From positions 1,132,001 through 1,162,244 of the forward strand of contig BFEA01000183.1 of NCBI GenBank assembly GCA_003427395.1: a stretch of DNA of 30,244 nt, given 5' to 3'. Position numbers and translations under genes: made by a program. Positions 1 to 9,083 of this stretch are shown here, one piece after another (within the stretch, counting starts at the first letter, position 1; the number at the start of each line of letters is the position of its first letter). The notes below the pieces were generated by a model. It was not told the origin of the DNA. It saw nothing but the letters and a program-made list of their open reading frames with translations, and made no database searches. This stretch comes from Chara braunii. Its lineage: Eukaryota > Streptophyta > Charophyceae > Charales > Characeae.

Positions 1-54
<54 letters not shown>
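1..54. repeat. (GA)n microsatellite
   Basis: Perfect GA dinucleotide run from the window edge, so its true length is unknown. It lies downstream of the 3' end of the aminotransferase gene. Confidence 0.97.
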
Positions 55-57
<3 letters not shown>

Positions 58-155
58 GCTTAAGCGTCCAGCAATAACCAAACACACATCTGTGCCTATC
101 CAATGGAAAGCTCTGCTCAGACATCTGTCAAAGAATTATGAGATAGATCATTGCA

Positions 156-224
156 TGAATCACCTACAGAAGGATTACTGAATCACCTGCAGAAGGAAAA
201 ATGAATCACCTACAGAAGGAAAAA
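156..224. repeat. Three tandem 23-bp repeats
   Basis: Three adjacent copies of a 23-bp unit beginning TGAATCACCTACAGAAGG, at 156-178, 179-201 and 202-224. They differ at only a few bases. They lie just downstream of the aminotransferase stop codon on the minus strand, so they may be part of its 3' UTR or 3' flank. Apart from this and the GA run, nothing is recognised in 55-306, and no clear polyadenylation signal was found. Confidence 0.9.
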
Positions 225-306
225 GAGAACAATAAATGACAAAAATAGACATTTGTGATCGGTCGGGATATCCTCCCTCAATGAAAAATCCTCCATCTCT
301 CGTATT

Positions 307-391
307 TCAATTGTTGCCTGTCACAGCGGCATGAATGGCATCTGCCAAATGAGGGACAGTGCTCGGGCTTAATCCAGCCATGCTGATCCGG
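307..391 (-). CDS. AAT: Aspartate aminotransferase terminal exon with stop
   Basis: After the acceptor CACAG the first base C completes GGC (Gly). The exon then encodes [17 protein letters not shown] and ends IHAAVTGNN followed by TGA (309-307). The Arg straight after the junction corresponds to Arg386, which binds the substrate alpha-carboxylate. The length and ending fit the normal C terminus of the plant enzyme. Confidence 0.95.
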
Positions 392-3300
392 CTGTGCAAA
401 CAAAGCGTCAAAAACAGGCAATGCAGTTGGCAGAGAATGCCACGAATTAGACACGATTTTAGCTATTCCGCAATAACACATCTGCATCACGAGTTCTCTC
501 ACAATGTACTCTCTCTTTAGCAGACAGCCCTTCAAAACAGAGAGGGGCCTATTCACAAATCCATGAGGTACAAGCCCAGAAATAGTGAGTGTAATGAGCC
601 TCAGAACTCACCAGACGATGCAGTGCTCAAGCCAGCATGCATGACTCACAGATTCACGGATTGCTTTATCACACACATTGCACAAGAGAAGATGAGTATT
701 CTGTCCAGCGCTCAACAAGTTCACACGTCTTCTTCGATCATCAAGAGTCTCAACAACTGCGCTCATCAGCGCTCGTCTTCCACACCAAGTTCGGCGCTCT
801 CCAGGTGAGTATCCACCATGCCTTACTCTCTCTTTCTCTCATATCTGTCTGGTCCTCTCGCCTCAAAATCAGCTTCTTCTCTAACATGCACACTCCCTAC
901 TACTATCACACTCATGAGGATCAACTCTGAATACTACCCACTGCTCTGCTACATCTAGCCACTAGCTCTAAGCTCCCTAGCGCTGGCGGAGCTGTCTTCT
1001 CCCCTGCCAGCGTCCCCCTTCCTCTCTCTCATCTCACTTGGCGCTGCTCTCTGGCATAGCGCAGCTTCTCACATCCGGTGCACAAGTGCACTAGCACTTC
1101 CACACTCTCGTGTGCATGAACATCTGTCGAAATGGGAGGCTGGCCAGTCTTTTGTAGTGTTGGACCGGTCTTGGTTGGGCCAGTCTCTGGCCGAATTTCC
1201 TTGGTACCGCATGCCCACTGCCCGTTACTGCGAAGTGTGAGTCCTGCGAAGTGCGAGTCCCAGTACCTGTCCCGTGGTCTGCTGCTGCTTTGGCCTTTAG
1301 GCCTGCCTTTCGAACTTCTGGTCTGAGTTCAGACACGACTTATGGATATGGACTTGACTGGGCCTGTGACCTTTACCTATCTGTTGAACAGACATGACCC
1401 TTACCCAGCTCAAGTTAACTGTTCGCAAAAAACCTGGATGTGACTTTTAAAAAGTGACTTTTCGTTTAAGTCTGGACGCGACCTCTGCCTCAGGAGACTT
1501 GTCTTTTGAAATGCTGATTCGTAACTTCAGGATCTGGCCGACTGGGCCCCTTTATGTTGGGGTCTGAATTCGGGGTCTGAATTGTGAAGGCCCTTTCACT
1601 CTCGCCGGCCTAATTTCGAAGTCCTCTGAGAAACATCATTTTTATCTGTCTATTATGTTAATTCCTCTTCTTGCTCTTTCACAGCAGGATACAATATTCG
1701 GTGCTGTTTGAATTAATTGTTCTCTTGTAGAACAGCGATCTTCTGTTGAGGTCACCACACTTCAAACATTGTCCCGCGACCTTTCTTTCTTGCCAAATAT
1801 TTCCATCTATCCCCATCTGTTACCACGGTTTGCCAATGGGAAAACCAGGATGGGCATGATATGACTGCCTCCAATTTCCTCTACCTCCACCCCATGTGGA
1901 GTTGAAACCTCGTCCACCTGGCGAAGGACCATTTCCCCTACCTCCCACGTAATAGCTACCTTCGCTACCACCCCTTTGGGCGGTGGGTCCTCGTCCTCCA
2001 CGACGACCGCGGACTCCTCTACTCTTCCATGGCCTCTTCCTCCTCGTCGCCCTCCCCCGCGGGCTACAACGGCTGCATTGTCCCCTGCCTGGGCTAAGTG
2101 AACGTTGTTGTCCTTGTCTAGTCCATAATCTATTTGGTCATAAGACAAGGATTTTACACCTTCGAAGGTGACTAGTAAGTTATCTTTCCCGGCTATGTTA
2201 CCGGAAATGGTACGATCCCGGAACTTCTTACCTGCCTAAGGTCTTTCTAGTAACTTGCTGAATTTCTCATACGTCATCCCGTCCTCTTTGGTACGGGGAT
2301 ATAACGAAGTTGTTCAAGATTTGGGCTGTCGTTAGTCCACAATCAAGGCATTGCAGTAGCTCATCCATAGTGGCTTTGAGTGCTGATGCACTCTTCCACT
2401 TGCGATCACCTATATTTAGGATGAGGGACTCGGTCCTTCGGGCCAGATTCTTATCCTCAAATCTTTCCCTCAAAGCCTTAAATCTTTTATGCGAGTTTGT
2501 TGCAAAAATAGCACCATTGACTGACATCCAACTTCTTTTTGTAAGGAGATGGCAAAGCTCATTGCATCCCTTGCCAGACACGAACTCGCCATCAACATCC
2601 TATCCCAATTGGGCAACTTCTGTGCATACAAATAGGTGTCCATCGCTGCCTCCCAATGAAAGAAACTCTCCTCCTTTTTACCTGTATAGGTCCACGACAG
2701 TTTCACCTTCATTTTCTGCCGGGTATCCTCCGCCTCGCTGTCCCCTTCTTTCTTAGGACCCTTATTCTTATCTCCATCGTCTCCTCCATCTCCCCCATTT
2801 CCTCCGCCGCCACCTAATATCTTCTTAACTACAGCGGGGTCTGTTAATCTTTTGCTTATCTGAGCGTCTAACTGATCCACAGAGAGTTTCATGTGATGAT
2901 CTACTTCATGTGCAGACCTTTGCAGGAAGCTATTCCAAACACCTTCAAATTCAAATTGATGGCCTTCTAACTTTTGCAGTCCTAGTTAACGCAGCAAGTT
3001 GTTTGTTGTTCCTTGTTGGTATGGAGGAGGGTGTCAGTGAGGAGGGAGAGTCGTTTATCTGCAACTGCTTGTTGTTCCTTTTCCCCTTGCAGTTGTTTCT
3101 GTAGTCTCTCCCCTTCTTCCTTCATTCTTTCTTCTCTTCAAATTCTTGCCTTTTGGCTGCCACCATTTTATTACTTAATTGAAGTTAATTCTGTTTTTTT
3201 TTCTTCCAACAGGATTTCCTTTTCTGCAGGATCTTCTGTTGCAGCTAACTTTGCAACGAAAGCATTCTTTTCCTCCTCAGACTCAACAAGCATTTCGGTT

Positions 3301-6300
3301 CTACATCCGAACTCCTCCAGCCAGTTCATAGCTTCGAGCTGCACTGTGATTTCACCAGCTCGGCTGCTTTCTCCTCTCTCAGTCCGGTGTCGTTCTAGAT
3401 GCTCGCCATCTTCTTCTTCTTCTTTTCCTTCTTCAACCTTCAGCTCTTCCTGCAGCTGTTTCTCTTTTTCTTTCATTTCTTTTTCCAATGTCTCCCTTTC
3501 GAGTCCCAGTACCTGTCTCGTGGTCTGCTGCTGTTTCGGCCTTTGGGCCTGCTTTTCGGACTTCTGGTCTGACTTCACACACGACCTATGGATAGGGACT
3601 TTACTGGGCCTGCAACCTTTAGCTATCTGTTGAACAGACATGACCCTGACCCAGCTCAAGTTAACTGTTCGCAAAAGACCTGGAAGTGACTTTTACAAAG
3701 TGACTTTTCGTTTTAGTCTGGACGCAACCTCTGCCTCAGGAGACTTGTCTTTTGAAATCCTGATTCGTGCTTCAGGATCTGGCCGACTGGGCCCCTTTAA
3801 GTTGGGGTCTGAATTCGGGGTCTGAATTGTGAAGGCCCTTTCAATAGGGTGTAAGCGATCCTTAAGGCCCTTTTAAGAAAAAGGAAACATGAATCAAACG
3901 AGGTACAAGCCCAGAAATATTGTGTAAGAAACGGACATTCAGACTCTTTCAGAGTATACACTAAAGGCCTTCAAAAATGGCAAAATTGAAAATTACAAAA
4001 TGAGCAGCGAGATAGAGTCCTTCGTTTACAAGGCCTCGCTCATTTTGCGATTTTGCGATTTTGGGGGCTTAGTGTGAGTGCGCCCTCAGCCACCTTTTTA
4101 CTAGGAGGAAATACGAATCAGGTGAGGTACAAGCCCACAAGTAGAGGACAATCTGGCCGCTCATTTTGCAATTTTCAGGGCCTACCGGTAGTGAAAGTAT
4201 ATGCCCTCAAGGGCCTTTTTCAAGGTAAGGACAAGGTGGTAAAAGGAAATACGAATCAAGCAAGGTACAAGCCCACGAAAAGGGTGTAAGCAACGCACAT
4301 TCCAGGCCCTTTTGGTAAAATGAAATACGAATCCAGCGAGGTACAAGCCCACAAATAGGGTGTAGGCAACGAACATTCGAGGCCCACAAGTCAAGCGAGG
4401 TACAAGCCCATAGGGTGTAAGCAACGGACATTTGAGGCCATTCTGGTAAGAGGAGATGTGAATCATGCGATGTACAAGCCCACAAATAGGGTGTCAGGAA
4501 TGGTAAAAATGAAACACGAATCAAGCAAGGTACAAGCGCAGGAATAGCCCAGAAATAGGGTGTAAGCAATGGACATTCGAGGCCCTTTTTGCAAGATAAA
4601 GAAAAGATTGTGGTAAAAAGAAATACGAATCAACAAACCATACTCTCAGATGATATATACACTGATGCTGGAAACAAAATGGCATGATAACCAATGGGCC
4701 TAGCTGCGTTGCATACACCCATCAACTGTTGAAACACGGACCTGAGTTCGAGCCCAGATGCAACCGGATGACCAGAACAATATCATTCTGAATTACCTGG
4801 GGCCGGCCAGTTCAATGAGGATATCCCAAGGCCATGGCCCTTTTAAAGAAAGGAAAAAAAGAGGCATGATAACAGGGACCCCACTTCCAGCTGCTGGGTT
4901 ACGGACCTCTGACTTAAGTTTGGGTCTGAATTTTTTTAATTTTTTTTTGCTGCTATTTTGTTTTTATAGGTTCCATCACAAGTTTGGACCATTCCTCAAT
5001 TTATGCATGTCATCCTCCCACAGGGCCCATGCTACTGGTCTTCTCTGTATCGTCACAGTTTTAACTTTTAACTCATGTCCCGAAGGACGATTTGGGTCTA
5101 AAGACTCTAGACTCTAAACTCTAAATCCAGACCCCTCTGTTTTTCTTTTTTTTTTTGTTTGCCATTTTTTTTTGTTTTTGGTCAAGGTTTCTTGTGCCAA
5201 ATGTGGTGTACTTTCCACTATTGGAAACGACTGTTTTAGGTCAAGGTTTCCGTGTGTGTATTTTCCACTACTGAAAATGCCTTCTGAAGGTCATAAGGAC
5301 CTTTTTACAAGGAAATGATATCTGAAAACTGCTGAAAATCCTGACGATTGGAAGTCTCTTGTCAATGCGGCACGCAGAATCATGCCCTCCTCGACTGAGT
5401 ACACAGAATCACAGCAGACACAGACAGCTGAGATGCCTAAAAGAGCATGGACTCACCCGTTTGACGTCATGTACACGTGGTAGTCTCTTGTCATTACGGC
5501 GACCTGCTCCTTGTTCAGACCTGAATACGTGAACATTCCGATTTGATTCAGAATGTGGCTCCAGTCCCCAGGAGTTTCTGCAAAGAGGACAACACACAAC
5601 AACACACAAAGCAGTCAACTAAAAATTGCATGCCTCAACTAAGGGCCGCGCTCCACCACTCACAAAACTCAAATACTTGCCACTGGACATTTCTCAGCAA
5701 AACGCCACCTCTCTCCACCACTCACCACAGTACAAGACAAGGCCGGGGCGGTTGAGACTGGCCCCCGCCTCATCTTATAGTGTGGTGAGCTCACAACTTT
5801 TGGTGAGAGCACGAGAGGAGCCTCCACAACCCCACCGTTGCAGGTGAGGGAAAAGCAAACTGCGGTCAGTACTCATGACGGCATTTCGCCACCAAGGAAA
5901 AAGCTACTTCCAACACAGTGGCTGTGGGGAGTGGTGGAGAAATGAAGCAACCCACCAAACAGCGGGCTATGGTGAGTGGCGAAGCGAGTCCCTAAACAAC
6001 TAAGCAAGCTCTGTCCGAAGGCACCTAAGATCATCTTATGATGTCATAAATATCCCATTGACCTTCTCTCTAGTCCACGGAACAGACCACAGTTTACAGC
6101 CAGGTGTCAGTTTCTTGGGTTAAGTGGAAGAAAGGCTCTGCTCTGCCGGTTAGTCATCTGCAACCTCGGTAATATGCTGTCCGATTGTTTTCCTCTTATT
6201 AATGCAGCTCCTCATTGAGTGGAACACAACCATCGTCGTCGCAGAGCTAACAACGATGTGACTTCACCGATAGAAATGTCCATGCAACCATGAAAAACGT

Positions 6301-8689
6301 TCTTTTATTACAAAAGAATAAAAGAAAGAGGGCGTTACCTCGGAGTATCAGGGCATCATAGAGCTGTTTCCTCATCTGAATAATGCGATTGGCCATCCCA
6401 CGAAGTTCGCTCATCCACTCTTCTCGCAGTTCCCTGCAATGCACCACACATAATTCTCATTGTCAGCTGGACCAGGGACACTGGATTTGACGCACAAGCA
6501 TGATGTCGCCTCAGGACTTCTTCATGCCACAGAAAGTGATACAAGACTTCCGGTCATGAAGTCGCTGCGATAACTGTAACTGCACGTGTGCAAATCATAA
6601 CTAGGTGCTTAAACCAATGGTGCCAGCCAGACAGGGAATTATGACCTGAAGAACATTCTCACAGCGCACATCAAGCCGGCCACAGGCAGGCCGGTACACC
6701 ACTATAACAGCGTCTGGGAATGTGAGAGGAAACTTGACGGCCTCAATTCACTGCTTATCGAAACACACCAACCAAGCGTCCTTCTGGACATCCGTGAAAA
6801 TTGGAACGACACGGAGAAAGAAGATTAGCATGGCCCCTGTGCAAGGATGATGACACACATAAATCTAGAAGCGTTCCGAATTCAAAAAGAAGACAGGTTC
6901 ACGATCTCGACCTGGCTGTCTGTTCAGGGGATTTGGAGTGGACTATGTCGGTCATATATTATGAGTTGCTGACAGAGTCAGTGGCAAAAACCACACACCA
7001 ACAGACTATGAAAAGAACCGGAAGTCACCATGAAACTAACCAGCCCCGGGTAATTCAGGAACCAAAAAGACAAAAAAAAAGGGAAAAGAAAAGAGTGTTT
7101 TTTTTTTAATAAAAAAAAAAAAAAAAAAAACTTCAAAAAAGACAGCACATACCAACGCAGCAGACCAAACTGCATACAAAACAGGGGGCAGACACACGAC
7201 GATCGACCTTAACTACTTCCCCACCAGCATGCCAATGCAAATAAGAGTACAGTAGAAGTGGGAAAAGAAACACCTCGCCCATCATTTACTCTCCCCACCC
7301 GAACCTAACAGTAACCACACAAATACTAATTGGCCCCGAAATGAAAACCAGCAAGTCTGACTAAAATTGTGAAATAGGGAGAGCAAAAATCAGCAGAAAC
7401 GCCGAATAAATAGCACCCAAAATCTCAAGCAACAACTCCAGACCAGCTTAAATTTAGGTCAGAGATCCAATAAAAGAATACGTTTTGATGGAGATTGTCC
7501 GTATACCCTACCAGGCCTCCGTAAATCAACAGCCAAATACTTTCTTGATCAAGCATATACCCTACCAAGAGGTCCAGTGGAATATTCCATGCTAGTATAT
7601 AAGATCCGCAAAACATTACATCTAGAGAGGTAGCAAGGGAACAAAAGATAGCTGTGTTGCCAATTGGATTCGGGGGACTAGCATTCACATTTCCATGATC
7701 AGTAAATTTTAATTCACGCAACACAGCTGCTCCCAAAGCTGGATCTGATATGAATCTCAGAGACGGAATATGGAGAACTCCCAATGGACCCCTTTCAAAA
7801 ACCTTCCCAGTACAAGTACGCGCGTACTAGAGTGCAGCTTACTTTTCAACACCTCCCGGCACCTTCAGTCTTCAGATGCACCCAATTGCCCAAATGACAC
7901 AAGCTAACTTTCAAGATTCAAATGGACTGACAAACAAGTGAATATCCGTCTTGACTGTCAATCCTCTACATCACAAAAACTTTCATTGATATGACAAAGA
8001 CCATCTCCGATTTGCCTTTCATCAATTCAGGCAGAGTCCACGAGTATCCACTTGCACAGCAATCTGAGAATCCTCAAGTATACACTGGACGAATGTGTGT
8101 ACCTTGGAAATGCTCTCACCCCTTCCTCACGGGGTCCAAAATGAACTACAAAACTCCCGAGTGATGCAACAAAGGAAACATGATATCAGTTGATCCATAT
8201 CATTTTAAGTTATTTATATCATGTTCCGTTGTTCGATATTATGTTCCCACATTATGTATGTAGTCAGGAAGAGGAGAGAAATCTTCCATTCCAAAAAACA
8301 AAAGCATGATATCAGTTGTTCAATATGATGTTCAGTTGTTCAATATCAAGTTGAGTTGACCCAACAAAGGAAACATGATATCAGTTGCTCGATATATCAT
8401 TTTCAGTTGTTCGATAATCATGTTCCGACATTATGTCTGTAGTTACGAAAAGAAGAGCAATCTTCCATTCCACAGTTGATGGAAAACCAAGCTAGCTTTC
8501 TATATTTTCACTCATAATTCCATGTTTGTTTACAGAATCTGAACACAATTGAATTCTCAACACCTACTTGTCTCCAAGTACCGTTGTAACGATGCTGGCT
8601 CCGTGTATCGGAGGGCTCGAGTACATCTTCCTAATAATAATCTTCACTTGACTCTCCAGCTTCTTGGCAATAACTTCTGACCTGCAGAC
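307..8689 (-). CDS. AAT: Aspartate aminotransferase, 3' part of gene (four exons visible)
   Basis: A PLP-dependent enzyme that transfers the amino group between aspartate and 2-oxoglutarate. Four exons on the minus strand (8689-8568, 6433-6339, 5577-5457, 391-307) join into 140 codons with no stop before the terminal TGA at 309-307. Family enzymes are about 400-450 residues, so this is the C-terminal third. Diagnostic pieces are [42 protein letters not shown] and [12 protein letters not shown]. They match the plant cytosolic/plastid type best. By family knowledge, the Arg in IRKMYSS corresponds to Arg292 and the Arg in GRISM to Arg386, which bind the two substrate carboxylates; both are present. 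The PLP lysine and the N-terminal part are not in the window. All intron borders are GT/AG with matching phases, so this part looks intact. Compartment cannot be judged without the N terminus. Upstream of 8689 only transposons are found. Confidence 0.93.
558..585 (+). repeat. Left remnant of minisatellite unit
   Basis: AGGTACAAGCCCAGAAATAG matches the first part of the minisatellite unit found at 3844-4640. It stops exactly where the gag-only element begins. Its last four bases (ATAG) are repeated at 3844-3847 on the other side of the element. Confidence 0.8.
586..1598 (-). repeat. 3' LTR of gag-only element
   Basis: 1013 bp with TG...CA ends on the minus strand. The first 340 bp match the repeat at 3503-3843 with scattered substitutions and small indels. 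The purine-rich GGCGAGAG (minus strand, 1606-1599) directly precedes the TG and fits a polypurine tract, which supports the orientation. Plus-strand open frames here (563-930, 1132-1326) are not supported as genes. Confidence 0.75.
1807..3485 (-). pseudogene. Gag-like protein, frameshifted
   Basis: Decayed gag in at least four pieces, read right to left. First a Glu/Lys-rich coiled coil (3485-3171). Then a Gly-rich linker followed by a Gag core with [17 protein letters not shown] and [12 protein letters not shown] (2892 to about 2520). Then a frame change continues the core through the segment ending at 2267 ([26 protein letters not shown]). Last a Gly/Arg-rich tail with [12 protein letters not shown] (2148-1807), which could bind RNA in place of a zinc knuckle. 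The order of hydrophobic helices resembles Ty3/Gypsy gag. No polymerase follows. The coiled-coil frame extends back into the LTR to 3674, but a start near 3485, outside the LTR, is more likely. Confidence 0.7.
3503..3843 (-). repeat. 5' LTR of gag-only element, truncated
   Basis: The first 340 bp of the LTR, starting TGAAAGGGCC on the minus strand. It stops abruptly at the gag coiled-coil region, while the other LTR continues for about 670 bp. The missing part would also contain the primer site and leader. A deletion is the simplest reading. Confidence 0.7.
3844..4640 (+). repeat. Degenerate minisatellite, 60-140 bp units
   Basis: Seven recurrences of a GAGGTACAAGCCCA-like motif (about 3899, 4124, 4262, 4341, 4398, 4467 and 4525). 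It is usually preceded by AAATACGAATCA and followed by AAATAGGGTGTAAGCAA, with GGCCCTTTT before the next unit. Units vary in length and are diverged. Minus-strand open frames here (4182-4718) repeat the same short peptide and are a by-product of the array. Confidence 0.85.
5457..5577 (-). CDS. AAT: Aspartate aminotransferase exon
   Basis: Enters in phase 1 (AA completes a Glu codon). It encodes [30 protein letters not shown] and VYMTSN and leaves in phase 2 (GG of a Gly codon) before the donor GTGAGT at 5456. The phase fits the last exon at 391, which supplies the missing third base. Confidence 0.95.
5578..6338 (-). other. Aminotransferase intron, 761 bp
   Basis: Donor GTAACG at 6338, acceptor TTTGCAG ending at 5578. 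No repeat or gene is recognised inside. Small plus-strand open frames here have no family features. Confidence 0.85.
6339..6433 (-). CDS. AAT: Aspartate aminotransferase exon
   Basis: The first base completes an AAG lysine codon with the previous exon. There follow 31 codons, including [14 protein letters not shown] and MRKQLYDAL, and one base of a split Glu codon before the donor GTAACG. This is the helix that follows the substrate-arginine segment in the family. Confidence 0.93.
6778..6882 (+). pseudogene. U6 spliceosomal snRNA pseudogene
   Basis: Matches the U6 snRNA along its whole length: the 5' stem, AAAATTGGAACGA, GATTAGCATGGCCCCT and GCAAGGATGA. Signs of decay are the ACAGAGA box reading ACGGAGA, a 3-base insertion directly after it, and a 3-base TGA duplication in the GGATGACAC segment. 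No T-run terminator follows; an A-rich run does. No plant upstream sequence element was found before it. It lies antisense to the host gene, inside an intron. Best read as a retroposed or decayed copy rather than a working gene. Confidence 0.85.
7071..7140. repeat. A/T homopolymer-rich low-complexity tract
   Basis: Runs of A, a T10 run and a long A run within about 70 bp. The short open frames overlapping it on both strands are artefacts of the homopolymers. Confidence 0.9.
8167..8472 (+). repeat. Diverged tandem duplication in intron
   Basis: Two copies (8167-8293 and 8362-8472) both start CAACAAAGGAAACATGATAT and both end TCTTCCATTCCA, with several small gaps between them. The 68 bp between them repeat the motif ATCAGTTGTTCAATAT. 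Function unknown; it looks like local duplication of AT-rich intron sequence. Confidence 0.8.
8568..8689 (-). CDS. AAT: Aspartate aminotransferase exon (most 5' visible)
   Basis: The exon begins in phase 0 after the acceptor TTGCAG (ending at 8690) with V-C-R-S and ends in phase 2 before the donor GTAGGT (8567-8562). It encodes 40 codons plus two bases, including [16 protein letters not shown], the substrate-arginine segment of the family. A second AG eight bases downstream (ending at 8682) is a weaker acceptor choice: using it would drop V-C-R and lose a good match to plant family members. The Penelope-like fragment starts only 50 bp upstream, inside the preceding intron. Confidence 0.92.
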
Positions 8690-8738
8690 CTGCAACCACC
8701 CAAACATCTTATCAGGCCTACTGTGCACCGGCAGACAG

Positions 8739-9083
8739 CTGTTTCATGAACTATGACTCTGATATTGATGATATGAACTACGACTCCGATATTGATGATA
8801 AGTTGTTAGCAGTTCTGAGGGAGGTTTTGAAATGGGTACCTACCGGAATTGGAGTTCTTGTTAGAACGTACGTGGTCGTATTGTGAGGAAAGTCTGAAAT
8901 AGGACTTTTTTTTTACTGAGGCTCGAAGAATGAATGGTTTTTTGGCTGAACAGCGACGGATATGAGGCGTGGTCAAGTGAATGTGAACCGGTTTCTTGAT
9001 GATAATCTGAAAGTTTAGTTGAGTTTTGTCTGGAAAACTACTCCTAAGCTTAGTGTCCTGTTAGGACAAGATAAATAGACACA
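8739..9083 (+). mobile_element. 5'-truncated Penelope-like element copy (3' end)
   Basis: Aligns to the 3' end of the longer copy at about 22708-23043, starting at GCTGTTTCATGAAC and continuing to GATAAATAGACACA. The reading frame [19 protein letters not shown] ... VRTYVVVL and its stop are conserved in both. Upstream sequence shows no homology, so this copy is 5'-truncated, as is usual for Penelope-like elements in tandem. It is interrupted at 9084 by the Gypsy element and resumes at about 17976. Confidence 0.85.

Larger units (their letters stand above)
586..3843 (-). mobile_element. Gag-only LTR retroelement (TR-GAG-like)
   Basis: Read on the minus strand it begins TGAAAGGGCC at 3843 and ends with CA at 586, and is flanked on both sides by ATAG (582-585 and 3844-3847). 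Removing it restores a normal minisatellite unit, which fixes both ends. The terminal 340 bp are directly repeated (3503-3843 and about 1257-1598). Between them lie only gag pieces; no protease, RT, RNase H or integrase is seen. This fits known plant TR-GAG non-autonomous elements. It lies in sense orientation within the host gene's last intron. Confidence 0.8.
392..5456 (-). other. Last aminotransferase intron, 5.1 kb, filled by a gag-only element and a minisatellite
   Basis: Donor GTGAGT at 5456 and acceptor TTGCACAG ending at 392. Within it are the minisatellite (558-585 and 3844-4640), the gag-only LTR element 586-3843, and two imperfect copies of a short motif beginning GGTCAAGGTTTC at 5181 and 5238. 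The rest of 4641-5456 shows only T-rich and low-complexity sequence. The intron is long because of the insertion; without it, it would be about 1.8 kb. Confidence 0.88.
6434..8567 (-). other. Aminotransferase intron, 2.1 kb
   Basis: Donor GTAGGT at 8567 and acceptor TTGCAG ending at 6434. It contains a U6 pseudogene, an A/T homopolymer stretch (7071-7140) and a degenerate tandem duplication (8167-8472). I see nothing recognisable in 6434-6777 or 7141-8166. A 119-codon minus-strand open frame at 7784-7425 has no recognisable motif and I do not call it a gene. Confidence 0.85.

Noticed and set aside
981-1012. Short inverted repeat CGCTGGC / GCCAGCG
   Set aside because: A 7-bp stem with an 18-base loop inside an LTR; could easily be chance, with no T-run or other signal of a terminator.
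3013-3633. 206-codon plus-strand Ser-rich open frame
   Set aside because: It is the antisense shadow of the Glu/Lys-rich coiled coil of the minus-strand gag.
4182-4718. Overlapping minus-strand open frames with repeated short peptides
   Set aside because: They are translations of the minisatellite and change frame from unit to unit.
6801-7175. Open frames on both strands around 7000-7170
   Set aside because: They run through homopolymer A/T tracts and overlap the U6 pseudogene; composition only.
7425-7784. 119-codon minus-strand open frame in an aminotransferase intron
   Set aside because: No recognised domain, and it lies between two exons with well-matched splice borders.
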